This document shows positions 31,786-40,178 of a stretch of DNA of 64,000 nucleotides, piece by piece (the stretch's first letter is position 1; the number at the start of each line of letters is the position of its first letter). The notes beneath the pieces were generated by a model, which did not search any database, was not told where the DNA came from, and worked only from the letters and a program-made list of their open reading frames with translations. Source of the stretch: JAFEDN01 sp965651935 (GTDB taxonomy: Bacteria; Pseudomonadota; Gammaproteobacteria; Coxiellales; Coxiellaceae); NCBI GenBank assembly GCA_965651935.1, contig CBFGTC010000002.1:62001-126000 (forward strand), read 5' to 3'. The translations under genes and the position numbers were made by a program.

Positions 31786-32795
31786 TGCTCGGGCATGGAA
31801 TTTTCATTGTTGGTTTTTTGGTGGCCATGGCGCTCATCTTTGACTTTTTAAATGGTTTCCATGACTCCGCCAATTCCATCGCTACTATCGTTTCCACCCG
31901 TACTTTAAAACCGGTCTGGGCCGTGATTTGGGCGGCTTTCTTTAACTTTATTGCATTTTTATTTTTTAAATTGCATGTGGCTGATACTATCGGCGTGGGT
32001 CTCATTGATCCACACGTGGTAGATAAATTGTTAATATTTACCACCTTGAGCGGGGCTATATTTTGGAATGTGTTAACTTGGTATTATGGCATTCCTTCAA
32101 GCTCATCTCATGCATTAATTGGTGCTTTGGTCGGTTCAAGTTTAGTCAAAGCCGGTTTTCATTCCGTGCAATTCGCCGGGATCAGCAAAGTAGTGGCTTC
32201 CATATTTTTCTCGCCTTTATTGGGTTTTGTGTTGGGTTTAATATTAATGTATGCCGTCACGGCGATTTTTTTTCATTTCACCCGAGCAAAAGTGGATAAA
32301 TGGTTCCAGCGCGTTCAATTTTTATCCTCGGCGCTAATGAGCTTAGGTCATGGTGCCAATGATGCGCAAAAAACCATGGGGATTATCGCCATTTTATTAT
32401 TTTCCTCTAATTTATTGGGGCCTGAGTTCTATGTGCCATTATGGGTAATAATTACTTGTAACTTTGTCATGGCTTTAGGCACTTTAATGGGAGGATGGCG
32501 AATCGTTAAAACCATGGGAATGCGCATTACCAAATTAAAACCAGTACATGGAAGTTGCGCTGAATTTGCCGGTGCTGTTACTTTATTTTTGGCGACCCAC
32601 TTAGGGATACCGGTTTCCACCACGCATACTATTGCCGGCGCTATTTTTGGAGTGGGATCGAGTAACAGCGCTTCCGCCGTTCGCTGGGGTATTGCTCAAA
32701 GGATTGTATTCGCTTGGATAATCACCTTGCCTGCTTCGGGTTTATTTGCTGCTATATTGTGGTTTCTCATGCATGGTTTACAAAAATATTTTTAA
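31785..32795 (+). CDS. pit: Inorganic phosphate transporter, Pit family
   Basis: Low-affinity proton- or cation-coupled phosphate importer in the inner membrane. The 336 residues contain about ten hydrophobic helices and the duplicated PD001131-type signature: FDFLNGFHDSANSIATIVST in the first half and SLGHGANDAQKTMGIIA in the second. GIPSSSSHALIGALVGSSL and GIPVSTTHTIAGAIFGVGSS are the matching repeats of the two halves. GTG at 31782 is an alternative start; ATG at 31785 is better spaced from GGAG. It overlaps the PhoU-like gene and lies 12 bases before minC, so phosphate uptake and division-site genes share a transcript. Confidence 0.95.
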   Translation: MLGHGIFIVGFLVAMALIFDFLNGFHDSANSIATIVSTRTLKPVWAVIWAAFFNFIAFLFFKLHVADTIGVGLIDPHVVDKLLIFTTLSGAIFWNVLTWYYGIPSSSSHALIGALVGSSLVKAGFHSVQFAGISKVVASIFFSPLLGFVLGLILMYAVTAIFFHFTRAKVDKWFQRVQFLSSALMSLGHGANDAQKTMGIIAILLFSSNLLGPEFYVPLWVIITCNFVMALGTLMGGWRIVKTMGMRITKLKPVHGSCAEFAGAVTLFLATHLGIPVSTTHTIAGAIFGVGSSNSASAVRWGIAQRIVFAWIITLPASGLFAAILWFLMHGLQKYF

Positions 32796-32807
32796 AAGGA
32801 TAATGAC

Positions 32808-33533
32808 GTGAGTCTAAAAACTGAAGAAGCCTTTAAATTAAAAGCCAATTTTCTACCGATCACGATTATCAAATTTCTTAGTTCTGATCTACAAAGCGTC
32901 GAGCAGCAGCTCAAAGAAACGGAAAGCAAAGCCCCGCACTTTTTTTGTCAGACTCCCGTAATCGTTGATTTGACTCATGTCAAGCGATCACCGAATGGTA
33001 TCAATCTGCCACAACTAATGGAATTATTGCGTAAGCATCAATTACTCCCTGTCGGCGTCCAGGGTTTAGTTGCGGCGGAGGAGGAAATAGCTAAACAGTT
33101 AGACCTGCCCTTGTGGCGTTCAAATGCCGCCACTAGCGTGTCTAAGTCAGGGGAAAATACCACTGAAGAAACAGAGACGGCGGAAGCCGGTTTAAATGGC
33201 GCTTTGACTCCGCATATGATCGTCAATAAGCCGGTACGTTCAGGTATGCGCATTTATGCCAAGCAAAGTCATTTAATCTTGTTAGCTCCTGTGCATTCCG
33301 GGGCAGAATGCATTGCGGATGGCAATATTTTTTGTTACGCTCCCATCCATGGTCGTATTCTGGCTGGGGCTGGAGGAAATCTAAAGGCTCAAATTTATTG
33401 CCAATCGCTTGAAGCAGAATTAATTGCCATAGCCGGGTATTACGTACTCTATGATGAATGCCCTCAAGATCGGCATGGCCAATTTCAAATTACCTTAAAA
33501 GAACAAAAACTTAATTTTAATCAATTTTTTTAA
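32808..33533 (+). CDS. minC: Septum site-determining protein MinC
   Basis: Inhibits FtsZ ring assembly away from midcell. The 241-residue protein starts with GTG and has the N-terminal FtsZ-binding domain (about 1-105), a short acidic linker (ENTTEETETAEAG) and the C-terminal beta-helix domain that dimerises and binds MinD: RSGMRIYAKQSHLILLAPV, GAECIADGNIFCYAPIHGR and ILAGAGGNLKAQIYCQ. The length is close to E. coli (231). It is the first gene of minC-minD-minE and lies 12 bases after pit. Confidence 0.94.
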   Translation: MSLKTEEAFKLKANFLPITIIKFLSSDLQSVEQQLKETESKAPHFFCQTPVIVDLTHVKRSPNGINLPQLMELLRKHQLLPVGVQGLVAAEEEIAKQLDLPLWRSNAATSVSKSGENTTEETETAEAGLNGALTPHMIVNKPVRSGMRIYAKQSHLILLAPVHSGAECIADGNIFCYAPIHGRILAGAGGNLKAQIYCQSLEAELIAIAGYYVLYDECPQDRHGQFQITLKEQKLNFNQFF

Positions 33534-33545
33534 AAGGAGTGCAAT

Positions 33546-34364
33546 GTGTCAAAAATAATTGTCGTGACATCTGGAAAAGGTGGGGTAGGGAAGACGACCA
33601 CCAGTGCTTCATTTGCTATGGGTTTAGCTAATGCCGGTTTTAAAACCGTGGTGATCGATTTTGATATTGGTTTGCGTAATTTAGACTTGGTGATGGGATG
33701 TGAGCGCCGTGTCATTTATGATATCGCCAGTGTGATCCACGGTGAAGCCAGTGTCAAACAAGCCCTTATCAAAGATAAAAACAGTCCTAATTTATCTATT
33801 TTAGCCGCTTCGCAGACTCGAGATAAAAATATTTTGACTTTAGAAGCCGTAGAAGCAATTATGAAAGAACTGCGTGAATCTTTTGATTTTATTATTTGTG
33901 ATTCACCAGCCGGAATTGAACAAGGAGCCTTGATGGCCATGTATTTTGCCGATGTCGCCTTAGTTGTGAGTAACCCTGAAGTGTCTTCGGTGCGTGATGC
34001 GGACCGCATTTTAGGTTTCTTAGACAGTAAAACCTTATTGGCGATGCAGGGCAAAGAAATTGAGAAAAATTTGATTGTCACCCGTTATGCGCCGAAAAGA
34101 GTGTCTAGCGGTGACATGATGTCATTGGAGGATATCCAAGATTTATTAGGTATTCCCTTACTTGGTGTGATTAGCGAATGCCCTTCGGTCCTCAAAGCTT
34201 CCAATTTGGGTGAACCGGTCATTTTAGATAAAAGAAGTAAAGCGGGACAAGATTATGACCAAATTGTTCGCCGCTTTCTGGGTAAATCAACCTCCGGGGC
34301 AGTGAAAAAGCCATTAACATTATTACAGCGATTGTTCAAAAACCATAAGGAGCTCGTAGCATGA
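33546..34364 (+). CDS. minD: Septum site-determining ATPase MinD
   Basis: Membrane-bound ATPase that recruits MinC and oscillates with MinE. The 272 residues contain the deviant Walker A GKGGVGKTTTSA, FDIGLRNLDLVMGCERRVIYD, Walker B-like DFIICDSPAGIEQGA and the C-terminal amphipathic membrane-targeting helix LLQRLFKNHKELVA. The start is GTG with AAAGGAG upstream. It overlaps minE by 4 bases (ATGA). Confidence 0.97.
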   Translation: MSKIIVVTSGKGGVGKTTTSASFAMGLANAGFKTVVIDFDIGLRNLDLVMGCERRVIYDIASVIHGEASVKQALIKDKNSPNLSILAASQTRDKNILTLEAVEAIMKELRESFDFIICDSPAGIEQGALMAMYFADVALVVSNPEVSSVRDADRILGFLDSKTLLAMQGKEIEKNLIVTRYAPKRVSSGDMMSLEDIQDLLGIPLLGVISECPSVLKASNLGEPVILDKRSKAGQDYDQIVRRFLGKSTSGAVKKPLTLLQRLFKNHKELVA

Positions 34365-34618
34365 AAATGAAATGGATCAATAAAATATTTGGCAGCCATT
34401 CTGCTCATACTGCTAAGGACCGTTTAAAAATTGTTATTGCACAAGAACGGTCTGCTCAAGAAAACCCCGATTTTTTGCCGTTGCTACATAAAGAAATTAT
34501 GGCTGTGATTGAGAAATACATGCGAATTAGTTCAGATATGGTGGAAGTGGATTTTAGCCACCACGATAAAAGCGCTGTACTTAAGTTAAATGTGATTCTT
34601 CCCAACACCAAAAATTAA
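34361..34618 (+). CDS. minE: Cell division topological specificity factor MinE
   Basis: Stimulates the MinD ATPase and confines MinC-MinD to the poles. The 85-residue size is close to E. coli (88). The N-terminal membrane and MinD-contact region includes AKDRLKIVIAQERS, and the C-terminal topological domain LHKEIMAVIEKYMRISSDMV is conserved. It ends the operon; palindromes follow. Confidence 0.96.
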   Translation: MKMKWINKIFGSHSAHTAKDRLKIVIAQERSAQENPDFLPLLHKEIMAVIEKYMRISSDMVEVDFSHHDKSAVLKLNVILPNTKN

Positions 34619-34643
34619 TAACCCCACCTCCCTCTTTCGCTGC

Positions 34644-34694
34644 GAGCTTCGCTCAGTCAGTGAAACTCACTTACTCCCGCGACTTGGTCGCGGG
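34644..34694. repeat. Three palindromes downstream of minE
   Basis: Consecutive hairpins: GAGC/GCTC (34644-34654), AGTGA/TCACT (34659-34671) and a strong CCCGCGAC/GTCGCGGG with TTG loop (34676-34694). There is no T-run. They lie between convergent genes and resemble the palindrome cluster near 43.4 kb in style, so they may be dispersed intergenic repeats as well as a transcript end. Confidence 0.5.
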
Positions 34695-34710
34695 ATGGTG
34701 TAGTGTAAAA

Positions 34711-36285
34711 TTAACCGACAGTGGCTTGATCTGCCAAGAATTTTTGTTCCTCAGTCAATTCAGCCGCACTATTGGGTTTATATTTGATTAAACCAAAGAA
34801 AGAGATGACAGAAAAGATGATCACGATAACTGTAAAGCTGGTATCGCTTAATAAGGCACGATGTTCAGGAGAAATATACGTTAGCACCCACAACCCGATA
34901 AAATAAAGCAGAATGCCTAAGCATTGCATAATGGCATCCAATACCTCAGTTTTGGATTTGACATTCAAAGAGATAAAAGCAATTTGGAAAGCCAAAAACA
35001 ACAGGAAAATGTCGGTCACGGTTTTTAAATGCCCTAAGGTAATTAAATAAGTAAAAATAGTAAATACAGTTAAAGCAATGATCCTTCCACCCCATAATCG
35101 AAATAGATAATTTCGAGTGACTATGGCATTACGGAACACGCACAACGCAATTGGAATGGGTAAATAGGAAATAACGTGAAATAAACTCAAAAATTCAGCA
35201 AGTTGACTCCAGCTGCGAAACATCAATAAAAACAATACCGCTAACACCGTATTCGCAACCAAAGAGCGTCGAGAAATATTATAAACCGGATGGCTGGTGT
35301 TAAATAGAGCGGGCATTTGGCCATTGCGTGACATGGCTGTAAACATACGAGTTGCTGTTCCGGTAAATGCCACCCCTGCGCCTGAAGGAGCAATGGTTGC
35401 ACCAAAGTAAATGATAGAGGTAAACACACTCATACCCAATAATACCGAAAGTTGGATCATTGGTGCGCTGAATTCCAATTGTTGCCAACCCCCTTTTAAC
35501 ATCTCCGGCGGGATAGCGCCGATAAAGGCCACTTGCAATAAAACGTAAACACCTAGGCAAAATACTAAAGATATCACTAATGATAAAGGAATAGTTCTTT
35601 CGGGTTTTTTAATTTCACTGGCAAAAGACACAATGGATTGAAATCCATTAAAAGAGATAATAATACCGGTAGTCAAAATAGCGCCGACGATGGATTTTAC
35701 CCCATAAGGGATAAAAGTATTATTGACTGAGGTAAAATTACTGGGGTGAAACGCCACTCCAATAAATATTAAAGCGGTTACGATGGGAACTAACACTTTA
35801 AGCAAAGAAATGATGTTATTGGCTCGGGTTAAGGTCCTTGCGCCCCAATAATTAACCAAACAATAAATAATTACCAAAGTAATAGAGAGAGAATTGCCAG
35901 CCCATGTTAACTGATCATTACTGTATAGCAATGGTTTTAAATTAGGAGTTAAATTCATTAAATATTGGATAGTTGCGTCGGCCTCTAAACCGATGACGGC
36001 CACAATTCCCAGCCAGTTAGCAATGGCGAAGGGGAAACCAAAAAATTTATTATGTGATAGGGAGGGGATAATGGCTGAAAGGCCTCGTTTTGGATAAAGG
36101 GAAGCCACTTCCGCGAAACACAAAGCCAAAAGTAACATGATGGCTCCACTCACTACCCAGGTGATTAATGCGCTAGGCCCGGCGATAGCAGCAGTTTTGT
36201 AAGGTGAAAATAGCCAGCCGCTACCAACCACGCAAGAAATACCTAAAAAGGTAGCAGAGACAAGGCCAATACTTTTTTTATTCAT
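34711..36285 (-). CDS. APC-family amino acid permease
   Basis: A 524-residue inner-membrane transporter with about 12-14 hydrophobic helices. The start segment LVSATFLGISCVVGSGWLFSP is the APC helix-1 motif (unwound G-S-G substrate site), and the helix 6 region TTGIIISFNGFQSIVSFASE with EIKKPERTIPLSLV is typical. The specific substrate cannot be read from sequence. It lies 44 bases downstream of an ALDH7 gene on the same strand with a good AGGAAA site, and near a lysine/saccharopine dehydrogenase, which suggests lysine or a related basic amino acid as cargo; that is inference from context. Confidence 0.88.
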   Translation of the reverse strand: MNKKSIGLVSATFLGISCVVGSGWLFSPYKTAAIAGPSALITWVVSGAIMLLLALCFAEVASLYPKRGLSAIIPSLSHNKFFGFPFAIANWLGIVAVIGLEADATIQYLMNLTPNLKPLLYSNDQLTWAGNSLSITLVIIYCLVNYWGARTLTRANNIISLLKVLVPIVTALIFIGVAFHPSNFTSVNNTFIPYGVKSIVGAILTTGIIISFNGFQSIVSFASEIKKPERTIPLSLVISLVFCLGVYVLLQVAFIGAIPPEMLKGGWQQLEFSAPMIQLSVLLGMSVFTSIIYFGATIAPSGAGVAFTGTATRMFTAMSRNGQMPALFNTSHPVYNISRRSLVANTVLAVLFLLMFRSWSQLAEFLSLFHVISYLPIPIALCVFRNAIVTRNYLFRLWGGRIIALTVFTIFTYLITLGHLKTVTDIFLLFLAFQIAFISLNVKSKTEVLDAIMQCLGILLYFIGLWVLTYISPEHRALLSDTSFTVIVIIFSVISFFGLIKYKPNSAAELTEEQKFLADQATVG

Positions 36286-36329
36286 AAAGCCGTTTCCTGT
36301 ATTCCGGTCAAAAATTGGCCACTATTATA

Positions 36330-37850
36330 TCATGAAAATGACAGAAACTGAATCCCTTGGGCTAATGGAAGAGTTTGGCCCCAATTTATAGTGATGGTTT
36401 GGCGCCGCATGTACGTTTTCCAGGCATCGGAGCCGGCTTCTCTGCCGCCGCCAGTGGCTTTTTCTCCACCAAAAGCTCCGCCTATCTCCGCCCCGGAAGT
36501 GCCCAAATTGATGTTGGCAATGCCACAATCGCTGCCCAAAACCGAAAGAAAATATTCGGCATGTAGTAAATTGTCCGTAAATAGAGCAGAAGATAATCCT
36601 TGTGGCACTTGTTTGAGCAACTCAACGGCTTCGTCAATTTTGTTATAAGACATAATGTACAGAATGGGGGCAAAAGTTTCTTTTTGTATGATTGGCCAAT
36701 GATTTTCCGCTCGCGCCAATACCGGTTCTACATAAAATCCAGGTCCTGGCAAGACTCGGCCTCCGTAAAGAATTTCTCCTCCCATATGTTGAATTTCTTG
36801 TAATCCTTGACGGTAGTGTTCAACTGCTTGCCGGTCAATCAAAGGCCCCATGTTATTTTGCGGGTCTAGCGGGTCGCCTATCTGTATTTGTTGATAACAC
36901 TGGATTAATTTTTTAATCACTTCTTCATAGCGAGATTGGTGAACAATAAGTCTGCGGGTAGTGGTGCAGCGTTGCCCGGCGGTTCCAATCGCACCAAACA
37001 CAACGGCCTGAAGCGCCAGGTTCAAACGTGCCGTTTCATCAATAATGACAGCATTATTGCCGCCTAATTCCAACAAACATTTCCCTAAACGCCGAGAGAC
37101 TTTTTCGCTGACTGTCCTGCCAACGGCGGTCGAGCCAGTAAAGGAAATTAACGCAATCCGAGAGTCTTCAGTAAAATTTTCTAATAATTTTTTTTCATCG
37201 CTAATCCATAACGAAAAAATTCCAGGATAACCTTGGGCTGACATAACTCGATTGCAAATTTTTTGCACGGCGATGGCGCACAAGGCTGTCTTAGAAGAAG
37301 GTTTCCAAATGACGGTATTGCCCGCTATAGCGGCGATAAACGCATTCCAAGACCACACCGCCACGGGAAAATTAAACGCAGTTATGACCCCTATCAAACC
37401 CAGTGGCAGCCATTGTTCATACATTCGATGCTGAGGGCGCTCGGAATGCATGGTTTTTCCATATAACATGCGTGATTGGCCCACCGCAAAATCGGCCATA
37501 TCAATCATTTCTTGGACTTCTCCTAATGCTTCTGTGATGGATTTGCCGGTTTCTAAAGTCACTAATTGCGCCAATGCCTTTTTTTTAGCGCGCAACTCCA
37601 AGCTAATTTGTCTAATGAGCTCTCCACGCTGAGGCGCTGGAATTTGAGACCATTGCTGAAAAGTCTGTTGGCTATTTTCAATAACACGCTGATAATCCTG
37701 GAAAGAGCTGCGGTAGATTCTGGCAATCAATCGTTCGTTAGCCGGATTGATAGAATCAATCATTCCGCCATTTTGATAACAGGAACACCAACCGGCGCCA
37801 TTAAAAGCGCTTGGATTATGATTTTCTATTTCTAAATCCTTTAGAATCAT
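36330..37850 (-). CDS. ALDH7-type aldehyde dehydrogenase (aminoadipate-semialdehyde dehydrogenase)
   Basis: Predicted to oxidise 2-aminoadipate 6-semialdehyde (or its cyclic form piperideine-6-carboxylate) to 2-aminoadipate with NAD, in lysine breakdown. The 506 residues match the ALDH7 family closely, with ITAFNFPVAVWSWNAF, FTGSTAVGRTV, the general base Glu261 in LLELGGNNAV, catalytic Cys295 in TAGQRCTTTRR, ETFAPILYIM, and the ALDH7 hallmark end GAEIGGAFGGEKATGGGRE followed by SDAWKTYMRRQT. It is upstream of the permease and, across a response-regulator gene, near a saccharopine/lysine dehydrogenase gene, which strengthens the lysine assignment. Confidence 0.88.
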   Translation of the reverse strand: MILKDLEIENHNPSAFNGAGWCSCYQNGGMIDSINPANERLIARIYRSSFQDYQRVIENSQQTFQQWSQIPAPQRGELIRQISLELRAKKKALAQLVTLETGKSITEALGEVQEMIDMADFAVGQSRMLYGKTMHSERPQHRMYEQWLPLGLIGVITAFNFPVAVWSWNAFIAAIAGNTVIWKPSSKTALCAIAVQKICNRVMSAQGYPGIFSLWISDEKKLLENFTEDSRIALISFTGSTAVGRTVSEKVSRRLGKCLLELGGNNAVIIDETARLNLALQAVVFGAIGTAGQRCTTTRRLIVHQSRYEEVIKKLIQCYQQIQIGDPLDPQNNMGPLIDRQAVEHYRQGLQEIQHMGGEILYGGRVLPGPGFYVEPVLARAENHWPIIQKETFAPILYIMSYNKIDEAVELLKQVPQGLSSALFTDNLLHAEYFLSVLGSDCGIANINLGTSGAEIGGAFGGEKATGGGREAGSDAWKTYMRRQTITINWGQTLPLAQGIQFLSFS

Positions 37851-38064
37851 GGCAATTCTCCATTCATATTTAATGTCTAAGTATAGATAATTTTAGTGGG
37901 ATAACAGCAATCTTCGCTGAGCGGGAATGACTGATGGGGTAATACATTTTGCGTCACCCGTATTTGATCATATTTTGAACCAACAAAAATACCAATGATT
38001 CAAGTCAAAACAAGGGGTTATCTATGCCTAAGTCTAATTATTTATCTGGCCATGGTATCCATTT

Positions 38065-38096
38065 ATATTGCTACAGATTAGCAATATCAGTATACT
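38065..38096 (+). promoter_or_regulatory. Promoter with overlapping operator-like dyad upstream of the response regulator
   Basis: A promoter TTGCTA (38068-38073), 17 bases, TATACT (38091-38096) precedes the ATG at 38139. A perfect 9-bp inverted repeat, ATATTGCTA/TAGCAATAT (38065-38073 and 38079-38087, 5-base spacer), covers the -35 and spacer. Such placement suggests repression or autoregulation by a dimeric DNA-binding protein. I see nothing else in the 288-base gap from 37851. Confidence 0.6.
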
Positions 38097-38138
38097 TCAA
38101 AGATAACTGCTTGAATAACAACACACTAAGGAAAAAGT

Positions 38139-38792
38139 ATGATTCGAGTACTATTCGTAGATGACCATACGTTAGTGCGCAAAGCAATCTGCCATCATTT
38201 ATCACAGGCTTCCAAAGAAATGGTCGTTATTGGAGAAGCAGCTACCGGAGAAGAAGGGGTAAGAATGGCGCGGGAATTGCGTCCCGATGTTTTATTGTTA
38301 GATTTTAAATTGCCGGATATTACAGGATTGGAAGTCATACCGCGAGTATTGCGGATTGACGAAAATATTAACATTATCATTCTCACTTCAGCAGTAAATG
38401 AATTATTCGCGTTCCGTTGTATGGAAGCAGGGGCATCTGGCTACCTGACTAAAGAAATTACCCCGGATGAATTACATACGAGTATTAAATCGGTCAATGC
38501 AGGTGAAAAAGTAGTCAACCCGTCGATAGCCGAGAAGATGGCCTTGGCTAAAATTATTCACTTGAAACCCTCGCCGCTTGAAGCATTGGTCAATAAAGAA
38601 TTGGAAGTCTTGATGATGACCGTGAGGGGGATTCCAATCAAAGAGATTGCCAACCGCTTACATATTAATCATAAAACCATACACAGTTATCGTTGTCGGA
38701 TTTTTGAAAAGCTCAGTATTAGTAACGACGTGGATTTAACTCTATTAGCAATACGTTCAGGGTTAATTACAGCCGAAGAGGCGGATGGATAA
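38139..38792 (+). CDS. uvrY: LetA/UvrY/GacA-type response regulator
   Basis: A 217-residue two-component regulator of the NarL/FixJ class. The receiver domain has the acidic pair Asp8-Asp9, phospho-acceptor Asp55 in LLLDFKLPD, Thr83 and Lys105. The C-terminal LuxR-type helix-turn-helix (about 150-205) reads TVRGIPIKEIANRLHINHKT with YRCRIFEKLSI, and the end DVDLTLLAIRSGLITAEEA matches the UvrY/GacA/LetA group. In Legionella and relatives this regulator, driven by a BarA/LetS kinase, turns on small RNAs that sequester CsrA and so switches the cell to transmissive phase. The cognate kinase is not in the window, and uvrC, its enteric neighbour, is absent. Start follows AAGGAAAAAGT. Confidence 0.87.
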   Translation: MIRVLFVDDHTLVRKAICHHLSQASKEMVVIGEAATGEEGVRMARELRPDVLLLDFKLPDITGLEVIPRVLRIDENINIIILTSAVNELFAFRCMEAGASGYLTKEITPDELHTSIKSVNAGEKVVNPSIAEKMALAKIIHLKPSPLEALVNKELEVLMMTVRGIPIKEIANRLHINHKTIHSYRCRIFEKLSISNDVDLTLLAIRSGLITAEEADG

Positions 38793-38802
38793 TTTTAGAA
38801 AT

Positions 38803-38824
38803 GCCATTAAAAACACTTAATGGC
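38803..38824. terminator. Bidirectional terminator between convergent genes
   Basis: A perfect 8-bp stem GCCATTAA/TTAATGGC with AAACAC loop, followed by TTATAAATATTT on the plus strand. It overlaps the stop codon of the minus-strand dehydrogenase gene. Confidence 0.55.
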
Positions 38825-39899
38825 TTATAAATATTTCAGTTAAACGATTGGCGGAGTTTAAAAAATCTTGTAGCGAAAATTGCCATTGGTGAACAAAACC
38901 GCGGTATTTTTGGCGATTTTGTAAAATCAAATCCATCACTGTGCAGGCGGAACTGGCAGTAACGCTTTGGATTGCAGATAGAGGCTGATTATTAATAATG
39001 GAGGGGTAAAATTTACGCGAATAACTTTCTTGTACCAATTGATTGTTTTGAATCCCTTCTACACCCACATTGACAATGACGACATCTTGCCGGGTATGTG
39101 GTAAAACGTTTAATAAAATTTTTTTTAAAGTGTCGCGATCTTGATTTAATTTTAAATCATTCATCAGAAACTGCATTTTTTCGCCATGGCCAGGATAGCG
39201 TAAAGTTTTATAATTCAGATTATTAATTTTATTTTGATAAATATCGGGCAAGGCACCCAAACCACCGGAAGTATTAAAAGCCTCATAACGGACGCCATCG
39301 ACTTGCAGCATTTCTAAATCTCCTAAACCCGATAACCATACCGATTTGCGATTAACAATGGCTTGACAGGGATTGCCATACTCATTGATTAATCCATCAA
39401 GTGACCAAGTCAAAGCATATTGTAAGGCATTGCTGGCTTGTTGCGGCAGTGCACCACAGCGCAACTTCACGGTGTCTAATTGCTCAAAGTGTTGCATCAA
39501 ATCATGAGCGACGATATTGATAAATCCAGGCGCCACTCCGCATTGGGGGACGAAGGCGGTGTCTGCTCCTTTAGCTAATTTAGCGATATTAGCAGTGACT
39601 TCCACATCTTCGGTTAAATCGAAATAATTCAGCTTTAGAGATTTTGCCACGTTGGCAACGCCGACATTTAAGAAATAAGGTAAACTGGAAATGACAGCAT
39701 CAATTTGGTATTTCCGAGCCGCTTCAGCTATTTGTTGCGAGTTTTGAAAATCAACTGAAATATATTCAAAAGCAGAGGATGGATTTGCCGAATACGCCGC
39801 CAAATCAGCCAATATGGGTTTGTAAGTGCTTTTAGCCTGTGAAAGTATTTGGCCAATAGCCCATCCCATTTGCCCGCATCCTGCTACTAAAATATTCAT
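38817..39899 (-). CDS. Saccharopine dehydrogenase-family protein (lysine 6-dehydrogenase or saccharopine reductase type)
   Basis: A 360-residue NAD(P)-dependent oxidoreductase. The Rossmann start is MNILVAGCGQMGWAIGQIL; the family-specific features are VPQCGVAPGFINI, ALTWSLDGLINEYGNPC and KTLRYPGHGEKMQFL. This family includes saccharopine dehydrogenase (glutamate-forming) and the compact lysine 6-dehydrogenase, both of which yield aminoadipate semialdehyde, the substrate of the ALDH7 enzyme at 36330-37850. Size favours the compact type. I cannot separate the two activities by sequence alone. It is transcribed toward the response regulator. Confidence 0.8.
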   Translation of the reverse strand: MNILVAGCGQMGWAIGQILSQAKSTYKPILADLAAYSANPSSAFEYISVDFQNSQQIAEAARKYQIDAVISSLPYFLNVGVANVAKSLKLNYFDLTEDVEVTANIAKLAKGADTAFVPQCGVAPGFINIVAHDLMQHFEQLDTVKLRCGALPQQASNALQYALTWSLDGLINEYGNPCQAIVNRKSVWLSGLGDLEMLQVDGVRYEAFNTSGGLGALPDIYQNKINNLNYKTLRYPGHGEKMQFLMNDLKLNQDRDTLKKILLNVLPHTRQDVVIVNVGVEGIQNNQLVQESYSRKFYPSIINNQPLSAIQSVTASSACTVMDLILQNRQKYRGFVHQWQFSLQDFLNSANRLTEIFISH

Positions 39900-40010
39900 T
39901 ATCTATCCTTTACAAGATTTCTGCTCATACGGAAATTACTATAATAATTATATCACTGGCTGTTCCAATTTTCAGACAGAATATCTCATATGCATTAATT
40001 ATATACAAAG

Positions 40011-40178
40011 AACCCTGTCGGGAGTAGGCGTAATACAACACCTGAAAAGGGAATAAACCCTGCCGGACGCCAATTACACTTCAACGATTAGGCAATGGGA
40101 GTAAGGCGATAAACACCCTCGTGGTACTTCACTGAAGTTACTCAATTTAGTTGCTCAGAAGGGACTTCAGGAATTACT
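40011..40178 (+). other. GGA-rich structured segment upstream of holD (possible small RNA or leader)
   Basis: The segment holds several GGA motifs (GGGAG, GGGAA, CGGAC, GGGAG, GGGAC, AGGAA) and nested pairings, including GGCGT/ACGCC around an AGGG/CCCT hairpin, and ACTTCA/TGAAGT. A TATACA at 40002-40007 could be a -10. CsrA-binding RNAs look like this, but I found no clear terminator or -35. The rest of the 279-base gap from 39900 shows nothing definite. Confidence 0.2.

Noticed and set aside
33716..34081. A 121-codon minus-strand open frame within minD
   Set aside because: It lies entirely opposite conserved minD codons and shows no protein motif.
38024..38164. A 46-codon open frame with AGGGG upstream, ahead of the response-regulator gene
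   Set aside because: It spans the promoter and the inverted repeat, overlaps the regulator start in another frame, and has no recognisable content.
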